Below are positions 8,890-17,838 of a DNA stretch of 64,000 bases, in pieces. Each line of letters opens with the position of its first letter. The first letter of the stretch is position 1. A program made the position numbers and the translations under genes. Below the pieces are notes generated by a model. The model did no database searches. It had not been told where the DNA came from and saw only the letters and a list, made by a program, of their open reading frames with translations. The DNA is taken from the NCBI RefSeq assembly GCF_002898515.1, contig NZ_PPFX01000012.1, positions 1-64,000 on the forward strand, in the 5' to 3' direction. The stretch comes from Geothermobacter hydrogeniphilus. Its GTDB lineage: Bacteria; Desulfobacterota; Desulfuromonadia; Desulfuromonadales; Geothermobacteraceae.

Positions 8890-10347
8890 ATGCTCAAATT
8901 AAAAGATGCCGATCTGCTGCGTCAGCAATGCTACCTCAACGGCCAATGGATCGATGCCGACAATGGCGCCACCCTGCCGGTCACCAACCCGGCCGACGGT
9001 GAGACCCTCGGCAAGGTTCCAAAACTGGGAGCGGATGAGACCCGGCGTGCCATCGAGGCGGCCGACGCCGCCTGGCTGGGCTGGCGGGAACAGACCGCGG
9101 CGGAACGCTCAGCCATCCTGCGCCGCTGGGCGGAACTGATGATCGAACACCAGGATGATCTCGGCGTGCTGATGACCGCCGAGCAGGGCAAACCGCTGGC
9201 TGAAGCCAAAGGAGAGATTATCTATGCCGCTTCGTTTCTCGAATGGTTCGCGGAAGAAGCCAGGCGCATCTACGGCGACATCATCCCCGCCCACCAGCAG
9301 GACAAGCGCCTGCTGGTCCTCAAGCAACCGATCGGCGTCTGCGCCGCCATCACCCCCTGGAATTTCCCCTCGGCGATGATCACCCGCAAGGCCGGGGCGG
9401 CTCTGGCCGCCGGCTGTACCATGGTGGTCAAACCGGCCAGCGCAACCCCCTTCTCGGCGCTGGCGCTGGCCGAACTGGGGGAACGGGCCGGCATCCCCGC
9501 CGGAGTGCTGAACGTGGTGACCGGCTCGGCCGGAGCGATCGGCGGTGAACTGACCGCAAACCCTCTGGTACGCAAGCTGACCTTCACCGGCTCGACCGAA
9601 ATCGGCAAGATGCTGATGCAGCAGTGCGCCACGACGATGAAAAAGGTCTCCATGGAACTGGGCGGCAACGCCCCCTTCATCGTCTTCGATGACGCCGACC
9701 TCGATGCCGCCGTCGATGGGGCGATTATTTCCAAGTACCGCAACACCGGGCAGACCTGCGTCTGCACCAACCGTTTCCTGGTCCAGGCCGGGGTCTACGA
9801 TGCCTTCGCCGAGAAACTGGCCGCCGCGGTGAAAAAGATGAAGGTCGGCGACGGCCTCAAGGGAGAGGTCCAGCAGGGTCCGCTGATCGACATGGGCGCC
9901 GTGGAAAAGGTCGAGGAACACATCGAGGACGCCGTCAGCAAAGGCGCCCGTATCGTCACCGGCGGCAGGCGCCACGCTCTCGGCGGCAGTTTCTTCGAAC
10001 CGACGGTGCTGTCCGATATCACCAGTGAAATGAAGGTCGCCCGCGAGGAGACCTTCGGTCCCGTCGCCCCGCTGTTTAAATTCAACACCGAGGAAGAGGC
10101 GATACAGATGGCCAACGACACCGAGTTCGGCCTTGCCTCCTACTTCTATACCCGCGATCTGGCCCGCGCCTGGCGGGTCGGAGAGGCACTGGAATATGGC
10201 ATGGTCGGCCTCAATACCGGCCTGATCTCGACCACCATCGCCCCCTTCGGCGGCATCAAGGAATCGGGGCTCGGACGAGAAGGAAGCAGGTACGGCTGCG
10301 ATGACTACCTGGAAATCAAGTACCTGTGCATGGGAGGGATCGATTGA
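8890..10347 (+). CDS. gabD: NAD(P)-dependent succinate-semialdehyde dehydrogenase
   Basis: A 485-residue aldehyde dehydrogenase very close in sequence pattern to GabD (starts [13 protein letters not shown], then GADETRRAI). It oxidises succinate semialdehyde to succinate. Motifs seen: the [14 protein letters not shown] coenzyme region, [15 protein letters not shown] with the general-base Glu, and the catalytic Cys in [11 protein letters not shown]. Of three in-frame ATGs (8872, 8887, 8890) the last has the best spacing from AGGAGAG at 8878-8884. It stands alone, without gabT or a glutamate decarboxylase, so the role in GABA use is inferred from family only. Confidence 0.9.
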   Translation: MLKLKDADLLRQQCYLNGQWIDADNGATLPVTNPADGETLGKVPKLGADETRRAIEAADAAWLGWREQTAAERSAILRRWAELMIEHQDDLGVLMTAEQGKPLAEAKGEIIYAASFLEWFAEEARRIYGDIIPAHQQDKRLLVLKQPIGVCAAITPWNFPSAMITRKAGAALAAGCTMVVKPASATPFSALALAELGERAGIPAGVLNVVTGSAGAIGGELTANPLVRKLTFTGSTEIGKMLMQQCATTMKKVSMELGGNAPFIVFDDADLDAAVDGAIISKYRNTGQTCVCTNRFLVQAGVYDAFAEKLAAAVKKMKVGDGLKGEVQQGPLIDMGAVEKVEEHIEDAVSKGARIVTGGRRHALGGSFFEPTVLSDITSEMKVAREETFGPVAPLFKFNTEEEAIQMANDTEFGLASYFYTRDLARAWRVGEALEYGMVGLNTGLISTTIAPFGGIKESGLGREGSRYGCDDYLEIKYLCMGGID

Positions 10348-10781
10348 GATTCCAAAACCCGGTCCGAAGAAGATCGCCGGTCCCATTCTGGCGTTCCCGG
10401 CCCTGGTCCTCTCCGCCTGCGGCACCGCCTGTCCGCAGGCGACCACAATCGACCTGAACGGCACCTCGTGGGCCCTGTCCGAACTCAATGGCCACCCGCT
10501 GCAGCTGCCGCCCGGAACCGGGACTCCGACCATGGCCTTCAGTGACGGGATGGTGCGGGGCAGCGACGGCTGCAACCGGTTCCAGGGGAGCTTTGAGCAG
10601 CAGGCCGGGCGCCTGGCCTTCGGCCCGCCGGCCGCCACCCGGCGCTTCTGCGAGGAACCGGGCCAGCATCGAGCAGGGATTCAACCGCGCCCTGCAGGCC
10701 CACACCGGCTACCGGCTCAAGAACGGAAGGCTTGAGCTGCTGGACGGGGAACGGGTGCTGACGAGGTTTTCAGGGAAGTAG
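10344..10781 (+). pseudogene. Frameshifted META/HslJ-domain lipoprotein
   Basis: A META-domain (HslJ-like) lipoprotein broken across reading frames. The central part has a lipobox (LVLSAC) and the signature GSDGCNRFQGSF; the C-terminal part (RLKNGRLELLDGERVLTRF) continues in another frame from about 10660. An extra G in the CCGGGCC run near 10660 would explain that shift. The best start, TTG at 10344 behind GGGAGGG, is in the same frame as the C-terminal part, so a second compensating shift near 10380 is implied. Either a decayed gene or two base-call errors. Family members are outer-membrane or periplasmic proteins linked to heat shock and novobiocin resistance. Confidence 0.6.
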
Positions 10782-10933
10782 CGGGAGCCATCTCAAAGCG
10801 ACACCCGGAAGAGCAGAACCTGCCGCCGATTCACGTCCTGTCGCCTCAGTTGTAACCGATTTCGATCATTGCCCGTCAATTTTAACTTGCAAAATTGAAT
10901 TTCCCTTGTTTGCTGATATCTTTTCATGGTGAT

Positions 10934-10948
10934 TGATAATCGTTTTCA
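10934..10948. promoter_or_regulatory. Candidate Fur box
   Basis: TGATAATCGTTTTCA matches the 7-1-7 Fur consensus TGATAATNATTATCA at all but two symmetric-arm positions and is flanked by GTGA/TCAC that extend the dyad. It lies 54 nt before the DUF3313-like lipoprotein gene, where a Fur-type repressor would block transcription. Inference from sequence similarity only. Confidence 0.45.
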
Positions 10949-11001
10949 CCTGAGCGAACAATTGAAATCCCCCCTGTTCGTCACCAAGAAAGGGTTTCCC
11001 C

Positions 11002-11658
11002 ATGGTTCTCCGTAATATTTTTGTCCCGCTGCTGCTTCTGGCCCTGCTCTATGGTTGCGCGTCGGCCCCCAAAGCCACTGAAGCCCGTTCCGGGTTCCTC
11101 TCCGATTACAGCCAATTGAAGGCCGACAGTGACGGCAATTCGGCCAGCTACTACGCCGAGGGCTATGACCCGAAAAACTACGGGCAGATTACTTTCGCGC
11201 CGGTGAAGGTGCAGCTGTCACAAAAGCTGCTGGCCGAATCGAAACTGGACGCCACCCAGCAGCAACGAATCGCCGATTATCTCGCCGGACAACTGAACCA
11301 GCGCCTGGCCGGGGGCCTGCAGGGCAAGGGATCGGGAACCTTGACGGTACGTGCCGCGATCTCGGGGGTCACCAGTTCTTCCGAAGAACTGTCGGCCTGG
11401 CAGTATCTGCCGATCGCCCTGGTGGCGACCGCCGCCAAAGAAGCCGCGGGCTCACGCGACCAGGCGCCGATGCTGTTCCTTGAGTCTGAAGCCGTGGATG
11501 CCGCCAGCGGCAAGGTTGTCTCCGCACGGGTCCGGGCCATGCCGCTGGGCCTGGTTAAAGCGGAAGACGGGGAGAAAGACCCGGTTGCCGCTCTCAAGCC
11601 AATTATTGCCGAGTGGCTTGATCAGCTGATGGCCAACCTGGAGAAGAAGGTCAAATAG
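11002..11658 (+). CDS. DUF3313-like lipoprotein
   Basis: A 218-residue predicted lipoprotein: a hydrophobic signal with lipobox LLYGC (Cys at 19), then SGFLSDYSQL, a pattern typical of the DUF3313 family, whose function is unknown. The rest is a mixed alpha/beta domain ending in a basic helix. GAAAGGG lies 10 nt upstream of the ATG. A Fur-like site lies upstream. The following gene starts 33 nt after its stop, so the two probably form one transcript. Confidence 0.7.
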   Translation: MVLRNIFVPLLLLALLYGCASAPKATEARSGFLSDYSQLKADSDGNSASYYAEGYDPKNYGQITFAPVKVQLSQKLLAESKLDATQQQRIADYLAGQLNQRLAGGLQGKGSGTLTVRAAISGVTSSSEELSAWQYLPIALVATAAKEAAGSRDQAPMLFLESEAVDAASGKVVSARVRAMPLGLVKAEDGEKDPVAALKPIIAEWLDQLMANLEKKVK

Positions 11659-11691
11659 CCGGGCGCAAGGCCCGAAAAAAGGAATCGTCCC

Positions 11692-12923
11692 ATGCTGCGT
11701 CTGCTCCTTGTAACGCTTCTGCTGACCACGGCCTTCTCCCCCGCCCGGGCCGCCGAGTACGTCAAGCGCCCGGTTCTGCTCAAGGCCGCGAACGAACTCC
11801 CTGCCGAACTGCGACAGGGTCCGAACTTCACCGTCGGCGCCAAGGTCCGCAACGACGGACTGATCAACTTCTACCTGCTGCAGACCGACTACGGCCGCCT
11901 CAGCGCCGAGGGAACCGCCGAACTGAAAGAGCGAGTCAACGAATTGAACGCCCTGCGGGTGATGGAAGAAATGGAACGCAGCGAGGTCTTCAAGGAGGCC
12001 CTGGTCGGGGGCGTCAAGGCGACCGGTGAAGGAGTCGTCAACCTGGTCACCTCGCCGATCGATACCGGCAAGGAGATCATCGAGGGAACCGGCCAGTTCC
12101 TCAGCAATATCGGACAGGCCTTCGTCAGTGACGACCCGAACCAGGACAACGCCCTCAAGGTGGCGCTCGGCTACGACGCCGCCAAGCGCCAGTTCGCCTA
12201 CGAGTTCGGCATCAATCCCTATTCCGACTACGAACCGGTCATCGACCGGCTCGGCGAAATCGCCCGGGCCGCCGTCGCCGGCGGGCTGACCCCCAAGGCG
12301 GCACTGGCCGCCATCGATCATGACATCGCCACCATCGCCCGCATCTCCGGCACCGCCCGCGGTATGCAGAAACTGGTTCGTGACAACCCACCCAACAAGC
12401 TGCGGGAAATCAATCTCGACAAGTTGAAAAAGATATAGGGATCGCCGCGAACCTGGCCGAGGCCTTTCTCGACAACTACAGCTACGATCCCCAGGAGAAG
12501 ACCCTGCTGGTCGGTGAACTCGCCACCATGGACGGCGTCAAGGGTCGCGACCTGTTCCTCGCCCGCGCCGACCTCGCCACCGAAAAATCAACCGCCCGCT
12601 ACTACCGCAGCATGGCCCAGCTGATGGGCCGTTATCACCGCAATGTCGATACGGTGACCGCCATCCTCGATACCGCCGGCATCCTCAACCTGCAGGACAG
12701 GGCGGGGCGGCGGATTGTAATCGCCCCGGTTGACCATGTCTTCTGGACCGAAAAACTCGATGCCAAGGAACAGAAGTTCCGGGCGGCGTCCGGCGGCGAC
12801 GCGGACCAGGCCCGCCTGGAACTCTGGGTATTCGGAACCATGGATCCGGCAGCGGAACATGAGCTGAAACAGCGCGGCTGGACAATTGTCGACCAGGCTG
12901 ACCGGCGCCTGCCGAAAAAATGA
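11692..12923 (+). pseudogene. Secreted protein of unknown function, interrupted by a -1 frameshift
   Basis: The first frame (11692-12438) encodes a signal peptide (cleavage after about residue 20, ARAAEY) and a soluble helical domain. At GAAAAAG (12426-12432) it runs into TAG, while the -1 frame continues without a stop (EKDIGIAANLAEAFLDNY) to 12923. Joined, the product is about 410 residues and reads smoothly across the junction. Nothing in it is a family I recognise. Either a one-base deletion, a base-call error at the A5 run, or programmed -1 slippage on GAAAAAG. It follows the lipoprotein gene closely, so both may be envelope components. Confidence 0.55.
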
Positions 12924-12934
12924 CTTTCTTTGTC

Positions 12935-12962
12935 TTGAATTGAACCTGGAACCTGCTTTAAT
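12935..12962 (+). promoter_or_regulatory. Candidate sigma70 promoter for TAXI gene
   Basis: TTGAAT and TTTAAT separated by 16 nt, ending 79 nt before the ATG of the TAXI binding-protein gene in a short AT-richer gap. Moderate match to -35/-10 consensus. Confidence 0.35.
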
Positions 12963-13041
12963 GCGATATTGAATCCATATTCCAGGTGTTGCATTGCACT
13001 GCCCGTTGGATCATTGTCTTTCATCCTATGGAGGTCCCACC

Positions 13042-14016
13042 ATGCGCCACCTTGCTCTTGCTTTCCTGCTCGGCATCCTGATGCTGGTGGGGACGGGGTT
13101 TGCCCAGCAGAGCGGCAAACCGTTTGTTACCATCGGCACCGGCGGCATCACCGGCGTCTATTACGCCGCCGGCCACGCCATCGCCAAGGTCTTTCGCAGA
13201 AACGCGAAAAACCCACCCTTCCGGCTTGATGCCGAGGCCGGCAAGGGCTCCGTGGAGAATATCAACAAGGTGCTGGCCGGCGACTGGGCCTTCGGCATCG
13301 CCCAGGCCGACATGCTCTACAAGGAAGAGCATGGCACCGGTCCCTGGCAGGGGACTCCGCACGACGACCTGCGTGCGGTCGCGGCGCTCTACCCCGAAGC
13401 GGTCACACTTGTTACCGCCGCCGACGCGGAAATCCGCACCATTGCCGACCTGAAAGGGAAAACCGTCAGTATCGGTGCGCCGGGATCGGCGGACCTGGGA
13501 AATGTCCGCAAAATTCTGGCGTTGCACGGCATCGACCCGAAGACCGATCTCAAGCTGGTCAAGTTGCCGCCCATCGACGCCTCGCGGGAACTGCAGAAGG
13601 GTTTTCTTGACGCTTATTTCTACACCGTCGGTCATCCCAACCTGTCGGTTCGCGAAGCGACGTTCGGCAGTCGAAAAATCCGCCTGATCGGCATCGACCC
13701 GGCCATTACCGCTGCCGCGGTACAAAAAATTCCCTACCTCATCCAGACCCGGATTCCGATCGGCTTCTACCCGGCACTGGAAAACCGGGATCCGGTCTCG
13801 ACCCTTGGGGTCAAGGCGGTCTTCTTCACCTCGAAAGAGACTCCGGATGAAACCGTGGCCGCCGTTCTGCAGACCCTGCTTGATGACTTCGGCCGCTTCC
13901 AGCGCCAGCATCCGGCCTTCGCCGGTCTCACCCCGAAAATGCTGACGCAGGGAGTCATTCTCCCCCTGCATCCGGCCGCCGAACGGATTTATCGAAAGGA
14001 GGGGCTGCTGCCATGA
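13042..14016 (+). CDS. TAXI family TRAP-type solute-binding protein
   Basis: A 324-residue periplasmic solute receptor of the TAXI type. After a signal peptide (cleaved near AQQSG) comes VTIGTGGITGVYYAAG, the family's N-terminal signature, then the two-lobed periplasmic-binding pattern including GSVENINKVLAGDWAFGIAQ. TAXI receptors feed TRAP transporters, often with C4-dicarboxylates or glutamate, but no TRAP membrane subunits are in the window. The ATG at 13042 is chosen over earlier starts because GGAGG lies 10 nt upstream and the signal peptide begins there. The next gene overlaps its stop by 4 nt. Confidence 0.88.
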   Translation: MRHLALAFLLGILMLVGTGFAQQSGKPFVTIGTGGITGVYYAAGHAIAKVFRRNAKNPPFRLDAEAGKGSVENINKVLAGDWAFGIAQADMLYKEEHGTGPWQGTPHDDLRAVAALYPEAVTLVTAADAEIRTIADLKGKTVSIGAPGSADLGNVRKILALHGIDPKTDLKLVKLPPIDASRELQKGFLDAYFYTVGHPNLSVREATFGSRKIRLIGIDPAITAAAVQKIPYLIQTRIPIGFYPALENRDPVSTLGVKAVFFTSKETPDETVAAVLQTLLDDFGRFQRQHPAFAGLTPKMLTQGVILPLHPAAERIYRKEGLLP

Positions 14017-14414
14017 AAGTCCTGCATCTGAAATTTGCCGCCGCTCTGATCGCCCTCTGCCTGTGGGGAACTCCCGTTTTCGCTGTCGAAACCACCCCTT
14101 ATTTCTTCCCCTATGTCAGCCCCTATGAAGCCACGGTCATGGAGACTCCGCCAGCCTATCAGTACCAGGCCCCAAAGGAAATCCCGACCAAAGTCTTCAA
14201 GGTTTATCCCTTTCCCGACCGCAAGATTCCTGATGTCTTCTGGTACCAGGACGGGCTGACCTGTTCCCTGGTTTACCAGAAAAAAGAAGTGCGGCTGTTT
14301 TTCATTGCAGCGCGCCAGTGTCGCTCTGCTGAAAGCCTTGACACCAAGGTGGTAGAGCTTACCGCCTTGTACACCAAGATTATCGACTACGTCGCACAGG
14401 CTGCTGCGAGCTGA
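14013..14414 (+). CDS. Hypothetical secreted protein
   Basis: A 133-residue protein with a clear signal peptide (cleavage near VFAVE, about residue 24). The rest is rich in Tyr, Phe and Pro (TTPYFFPYVSPYEATVMETP) with two cysteines, and I recognise no family. The ATG overlaps the stop of the TAXI gene (ATGA), after AAGGAGGGG, so it is coupled to it and may be an accessory of the receptor. The TGA stop is followed in the same frame by the MlaA remnant. The C-terminal part may not be native if a deletion fused two genes here. Confidence 0.55.
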   Translation: MKVLHLKFAAALIALCLWGTPVFAVETTPYFFPYVSPYEATVMETPPAYQYQAPKEIPTKVFKVYPFPDRKIPDVFWYQDGLTCSLVYQKKEVRLFFIAARQCRSAESLDTKVVELTALYTKIIDYVAQAAAS

Positions 14415-14417
14415 CAA

Positions 14418-14762
14418 TTGGACCGTCAACATGGCGACAAACTGGGACCAACGGGAGAACGAGCGGAATTTCTGTCCCTTGTGATTTATGGCGTCGGCCA
14501 CGGTCCCTACCTGGTGTTGCCGGTCTTCGGCCCCTCCAACCTGCGGGACGCGACCGGAATCGCTGTTGACGGCCTTGTTTTTGACGCCATCGACCCGCTC
14601 AACTTCGAAAACAACGACCTGGATGTGCCATTTTACCTGCTCTATGCCATCGACACCCGCAAACGCATCGATTTCCGCTACTACGGCAGCGGCAATCCGT
14701 TCGAGTATGAGTTGATCCGTTTTCTGTATACCAAGAAGCGTGAACTTGAAATCGCCGATTAG
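14418..14762 (+). pseudogene. mlaA: C-terminal remnant of MlaA/VacJ phospholipid lipoprotein
   Basis: About 115 codons matching only the C-terminal half of MlaA (VacJ): GPYLVLPVFGPSNLRDATG and the terminal RYYGSGNPFEYELIRFLYTKK are characteristic. The signal peptide, lipobox and N-terminal helices (DPFEGFNRAMF-type region) are absent. No good start precedes it: TTG at 14418 lacks a ribosome-binding site. The frame is open back through the TGA of the preceding ORF. MlaA normally extracts phospholipid from the outer-membrane outer leaflet and hands it to the Mla system, whose inner-membrane genes begin 180 nt downstream. This looks like a deletion remnant. Confidence 0.75.
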
Positions 14763-14803
14763 AGCGACGTCTGAAACGCTGCCGTCGATACCCGCCTGAC
14801 GCC

Positions 14804-14835
14804 AAAAAGCCCCGACCTGACGGTTGGGGCTTTTT
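14804..14835 (+). terminator. Rho-independent terminator
   Basis: A strong hairpin: AAAAAGCCCCGACC, loop TGAC around 14818-14821, then GGTTGGGGC followed by TTTTT. It separates the TAXI/mlaA-remnant unit from the mla operon. The A-run on the other strand would let it work in both directions. Confidence 0.85.
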
Positions 14836-14943
14836 GGCTGAAAACAATGGGCAGGGGGACTTTAACCGGTTTATATTAGAAAAAACACTCCCCTTTCTGG
14901 AAGAGGCGGGGATGACAACCCATCTCAAGAGGAAACACGGGCC

Positions 14944-16071
14944 ATGAACCAACCACCCAGCTATCAGTTGCTCGAACAGGATCCGCCGCAATTGCAGTTG
15001 ACGGGCAACTGGCGTTTTATCGACGGCATTCCGGCCATCGAGGAACTGTTCGACCAGCTGCAGCAACGGGAAATGACCGGTTCGCTGCAACTGCGGGGCG
15101 GCAATCTCGGCGCCTGGGACTCAGGGCTGCTGACTTTTCTGCTCAAGCTGCTCCAATGGGCCCGAGACCATTCCATCTTTGTTGATTGCAGCGACCTTCC
15201 TGAAGGCGTCTGCCGGCTGCTGCACCTGGCCGGAGCTGTCCCCCCCCAACCGGGTCGTCGCCGCCGCAGGCGTTCCGACCCGATCCTGACCCGAATCGGC
15301 AATGTGACCCTGGAACTTCATCAGACCTGGCAGGACGCCTTGCGCTTTATCGGCGAATCGGTCCTCTGCTCCGGCAACCTGCTGCGCGGTCGACCACGCT
15401 TCCGCTTCAAGGATCTGCTCGAACTGCTTGAAGACTGCGGCGCCCAGGCGCTGCCGATCGTCACCCTGATCAGCCTGCTGGTGGGGATGATTCTCGCTTT
15501 TGTCGGTGCGGTCCAACTGCGCATGTTCGGTGCCGACATCTTCGTTGCCGACCTGGTTGGTCTCGGCATGGCGCGGGAGATGGCACCGATGATGACCGCG
15601 GTGATCATGGCCGGACGCACCGGCGCCGCCTTCGCCGCCCAGCTCGGCACCATGCAGGTCAACGAAGAAATCGACGCGCTGATAACCATGGGCATCCCGC
15701 CGATGGATTTCCTGGTCGCACCACGGATGCTGGCGCTGATGACCATGCTGCCGCTGCTCTGCATCTACAGCATGTTCATGGGTATTCTCGGCGGCGGGCT
15801 GGTCAGCGCGGCGATGCTCGACATCAACCTGACCCCCTTCTTCCTGCGTATTCAGGAAAATGTCGGTCTGCAGCACTTTGTCATCGGCGTGGTCAAAGCG
15901 ACGGTCTTCGGCGTCATCGTCGCCCTCTCCGGCTGCCTGCGCGGCCTGCAATGCGGTCGCAGCGCCCAGGCGGTCGGCCAGGCGGCGACTTCCGCCGTGG
16001 TGACCGGCATCGTGCTGGTGGTGGTCGCCGATGCGGTGATCACCATCCTCTGCCAGGTGCTGGGGGTCTGA
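14944..16071 (+). CDS. mlaE: MlaE-family permease with N-terminal STAS-like domain
   Basis: A 375-residue inner-membrane permease of the Mla phospholipid transport ABC system. Residues 1 to about 105 form a soluble STAS-like domain, which some MlaE proteins carry fused and which in E. coli is the separate MlaB. The MlaE permease follows (about 130-375), with family motifs such as REMAPMMTAVIMAGRTGAAFAAQ. The ATG follows AAGAGGAAACAC. First gene of a four-gene operon (mlaE, mlaF, mlaD, auxiliary lipoprotein) with minimal spacing. The fusion explains the absence of mlaB. Confidence 0.92.
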   Translation: MNQPPSYQLLEQDPPQLQLTGNWRFIDGIPAIEELFDQLQQREMTGSLQLRGGNLGAWDSGLLTFLLKLLQWARDHSIFVDCSDLPEGVCRLLHLAGAVPPQPGRRRRRRSDPILTRIGNVTLELHQTWQDALRFIGESVLCSGNLLRGRPRFRFKDLLELLEDCGAQALPIVTLISLLVGMILAFVGAVQLRMFGADIFVADLVGLGMAREMAPMMTAVIMAGRTGAAFAAQLGTMQVNEEIDALITMGIPPMDFLVAPRMLALMTMLPLLCIYSMFMGILGGGLVSAAMLDINLTPFFLRIQENVGLQHFVIGVVKATVFGVIVALSGCLRGLQCGRSAQAVGQAATSAVVTGIVLVVVADAVITILCQVLGV

Positions 16072-16072
16072 G

Positions 16073-16837
16073 ATGGATACCTCGCCACAGATTTCGGTAT
16101 CCGGACTGACCATGGCCTATGGCGATCGGGTGATCCAGCAGGATCTCACTTTTACCGTGCGCCGCGGCGAGATCTTTGTCATCATGGGCGGCAGCGGCTG
16201 CGGCAAAAGCACTCTGTTGCGCCACATGATCGGCCTGAAGAAACCCCGGAGCGGAACCATCTGCTACAACGGGCTGGACTTCTGGCAGCAGAGCCCTTCC
16301 CGGAAACGACACATCATGCGCAACTGGGGTATCCTTTTCCAGGGAGGAGCCTTGTGGAGTTCGATGACCCTGGCGGAAAATATCGCCGTGCCACTGAAGG
16401 AATACACGGATCTCAGCGCCGGCCAGATACGCGACGTGATTGACCTCAAACTGGCCCTGGTCGGGCTGGCGGGATTCCAGAACTATTATCCGTCGGAACT
16501 GAGCGGCGGCATGCGGAAACGGGCGGGACTGGCCCGGGCGATGGCGCTCGATCCGGAAATTCTTTTCTGCGACGAGCCGACCTCGGGACTCGATCCGGTC
16601 AGCGCCCGCCGGCTTGACCAATTGATTCTTGAACTGCGGGACAGTCTCGGGGCAACGGTGGTGGTGGTCAGCCACGACCTGGCCAGTATCTACACCATTG
16701 CCGGCAACGGCCTCTTCCTCGACGGTGAAGCCGGAACCATGCTGGCGGCCGGTACCCCACAGCAGATGCTTGACGCGGGCAATCTCAAAGTCGGGGAATT
16801 TCTCACTCGCGGCAGGGACATCGAACCTCTATCATGA
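16073..16837 (+). CDS. mlaF: Mla ABC transporter ATP-binding protein
   Basis: A 254-residue ABC ATPase powering the Mla system. Walker A GGSGCGKSTLL, signature LSGGMRKRAGLARA, Walker B ILFCDEPTSGLDPV and the switch His in VVVSHD are all intact. The MRKR variant of the signature loop is typical of MlaF/Mkl proteins. The ATG lies 1 nt after the mlaE stop, and the 3' end overlaps mlaD by 4 nt. Confidence 0.93.
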   Translation: MDTSPQISVSGLTMAYGDRVIQQDLTFTVRRGEIFVIMGGSGCGKSTLLRHMIGLKKPRSGTICYNGLDFWQQSPSRKRHIMRNWGILFQGGALWSSMTLAENIAVPLKEYTDLSAGQIRDVIDLKLALVGLAGFQNYYPSELSGGMRKRAGLARAMALDPEILFCDEPTSGLDPVSARRLDQLILELRDSLGATVVVVSHDLASIYTIAGNGLFLDGEAGTMLAAGTPQQMLDAGNLKVGEFLTRGRDIEPLS

Positions 16838-17838
16838 AACGTGCGGATCCGAAACTGATCGGCGCCTTCGTCCTCGGCGCCATTGTCCTGGCGGTTGTCG
16901 GCCTGGTCTTCTTCGGCAAGGGGGGACTCTTCACCCAGCGTCAACGCTACGTACTCTACTTCGACCGCTCGGTCAAGGGCCTCTCTGTCGGCGCGCCGGT
17001 CAACTTCCGCGGTGTCCGCATCGGCTCGGTGGCGGATATCAGCGTCCACGTTCAACCCGCCGACTTCACTTTCAAGATCCCGGTGGTGATCGAAGTCGAC
17101 TCAAACCGTATTGAAGCCATTGACAGCAACGGTGAGGTCGCTCCGCAGGGGCTGTCACGTTTCGGCGGCGAGGACACTCTTTCGCGGCTGATCGCCAAGG
17201 GTCTGCGCGGCCAGCTGCAGCTGCAGAGCCTGATCACCGGCCAGCTCTTTGTCCAGCTTGACATGTACCCGCAAACCGAAGTGGTCCTCTCCCATTACCG
17301 CAATCTCTATCCCGAAATCCCGACCATTCCATCGGGACTGGAAGAATTGTCGCGAACCTTCGAGAACCTGCCGATTCAGGAAATTGCCGACAAACTGACC
17401 AGCACCCTCGACGGCCTTCAGGAGCTGGTCCACAACCCCGACCTGGCCGACAGCCTGTTCAAGCTCAACCACGGTCTGGATGAATTGCGTGAACTGGTTG
17501 CCAGGGGCAACGCCGGCTTCGGCCCGGCCCTGCAGGACTTCAGAAGCGCGTCGACGGCGGTCCGTCACTCGGCCGACAGTGTGGCTAAACAGGTCGCCGG
17601 CATGGCGGAACGCTCACAGCAGACCCTCGGCAAGCTGGACGGGACTCTCGATCGGGCCACCAGCACCCTCAGCGAGGCCCAGGCGATACTGAAAAAAAAT
17701 TCCGGGCTCGGAAAGGAGCTGCGGCGGACCCTGGTGGAACTGCGGCGCACGGCACGGGCGCTGCGGATTCTGAGTGAAGCCCTGGAAGAGCACCCCGATA
17801 TGCTGCTGCGCGGAAGAGGCCTGGAGGAGAAACCATGA
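16834..17838 (+). CDS. mlaD: MlaD-family MCE protein
   Basis: A 334-residue MCE (mammalian cell entry) domain protein. An N-terminal membrane anchor (about 12-30) precedes the MCE domain (about 40-120; VGAPVNFRGVRIGSV is typical), followed by a long helical C-terminal tail (about 165-330) of coiled-coil character that is much longer than in E. coli MlaD. In this family MCE rings bind lipid in the periplasm and dock on MlaE. Its start overlaps the mlaF stop (ATGA) and its stop overlaps the next gene by 4 nt. Confidence 0.9.
   Translation: MKRADPKLIGAFVLGAIVLAVVGLVFFGKGGLFTQRQRYVLYFDRSVKGLSVGAPVNFRGVRIGSVADISVHVQPADFTFKIPVVIEVDSNRIEAIDSNGEVAPQGLSRFGGEDTLSRLIAKGLRGQLQLQSLITGQLFVQLDMYPQTEVVLSHYRNLYPEIPTIPSGLEELSRTFENLPIQEIADKLTSTLDGLQELVHNPDLADSLFKLNHGLDELRELVARGNAGFGPALQDFRSASTAVRHSADSVAKQVAGMAERSQQTLGKLDGTLDRATSTLSEAQAILKKNSGLGKELRRTLVELRRTARALRILSEALEEHPDMLLRGRGLEEKP

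Noticed and set aside
14412-14417. TGA between the secreted ORF and the MlaA remnant as a further selenocysteine codon
   Set aside because: No Cys motif is at the site, no strong hairpin follows at 16-37 nt, and the two sides belong to unrelated proteins.
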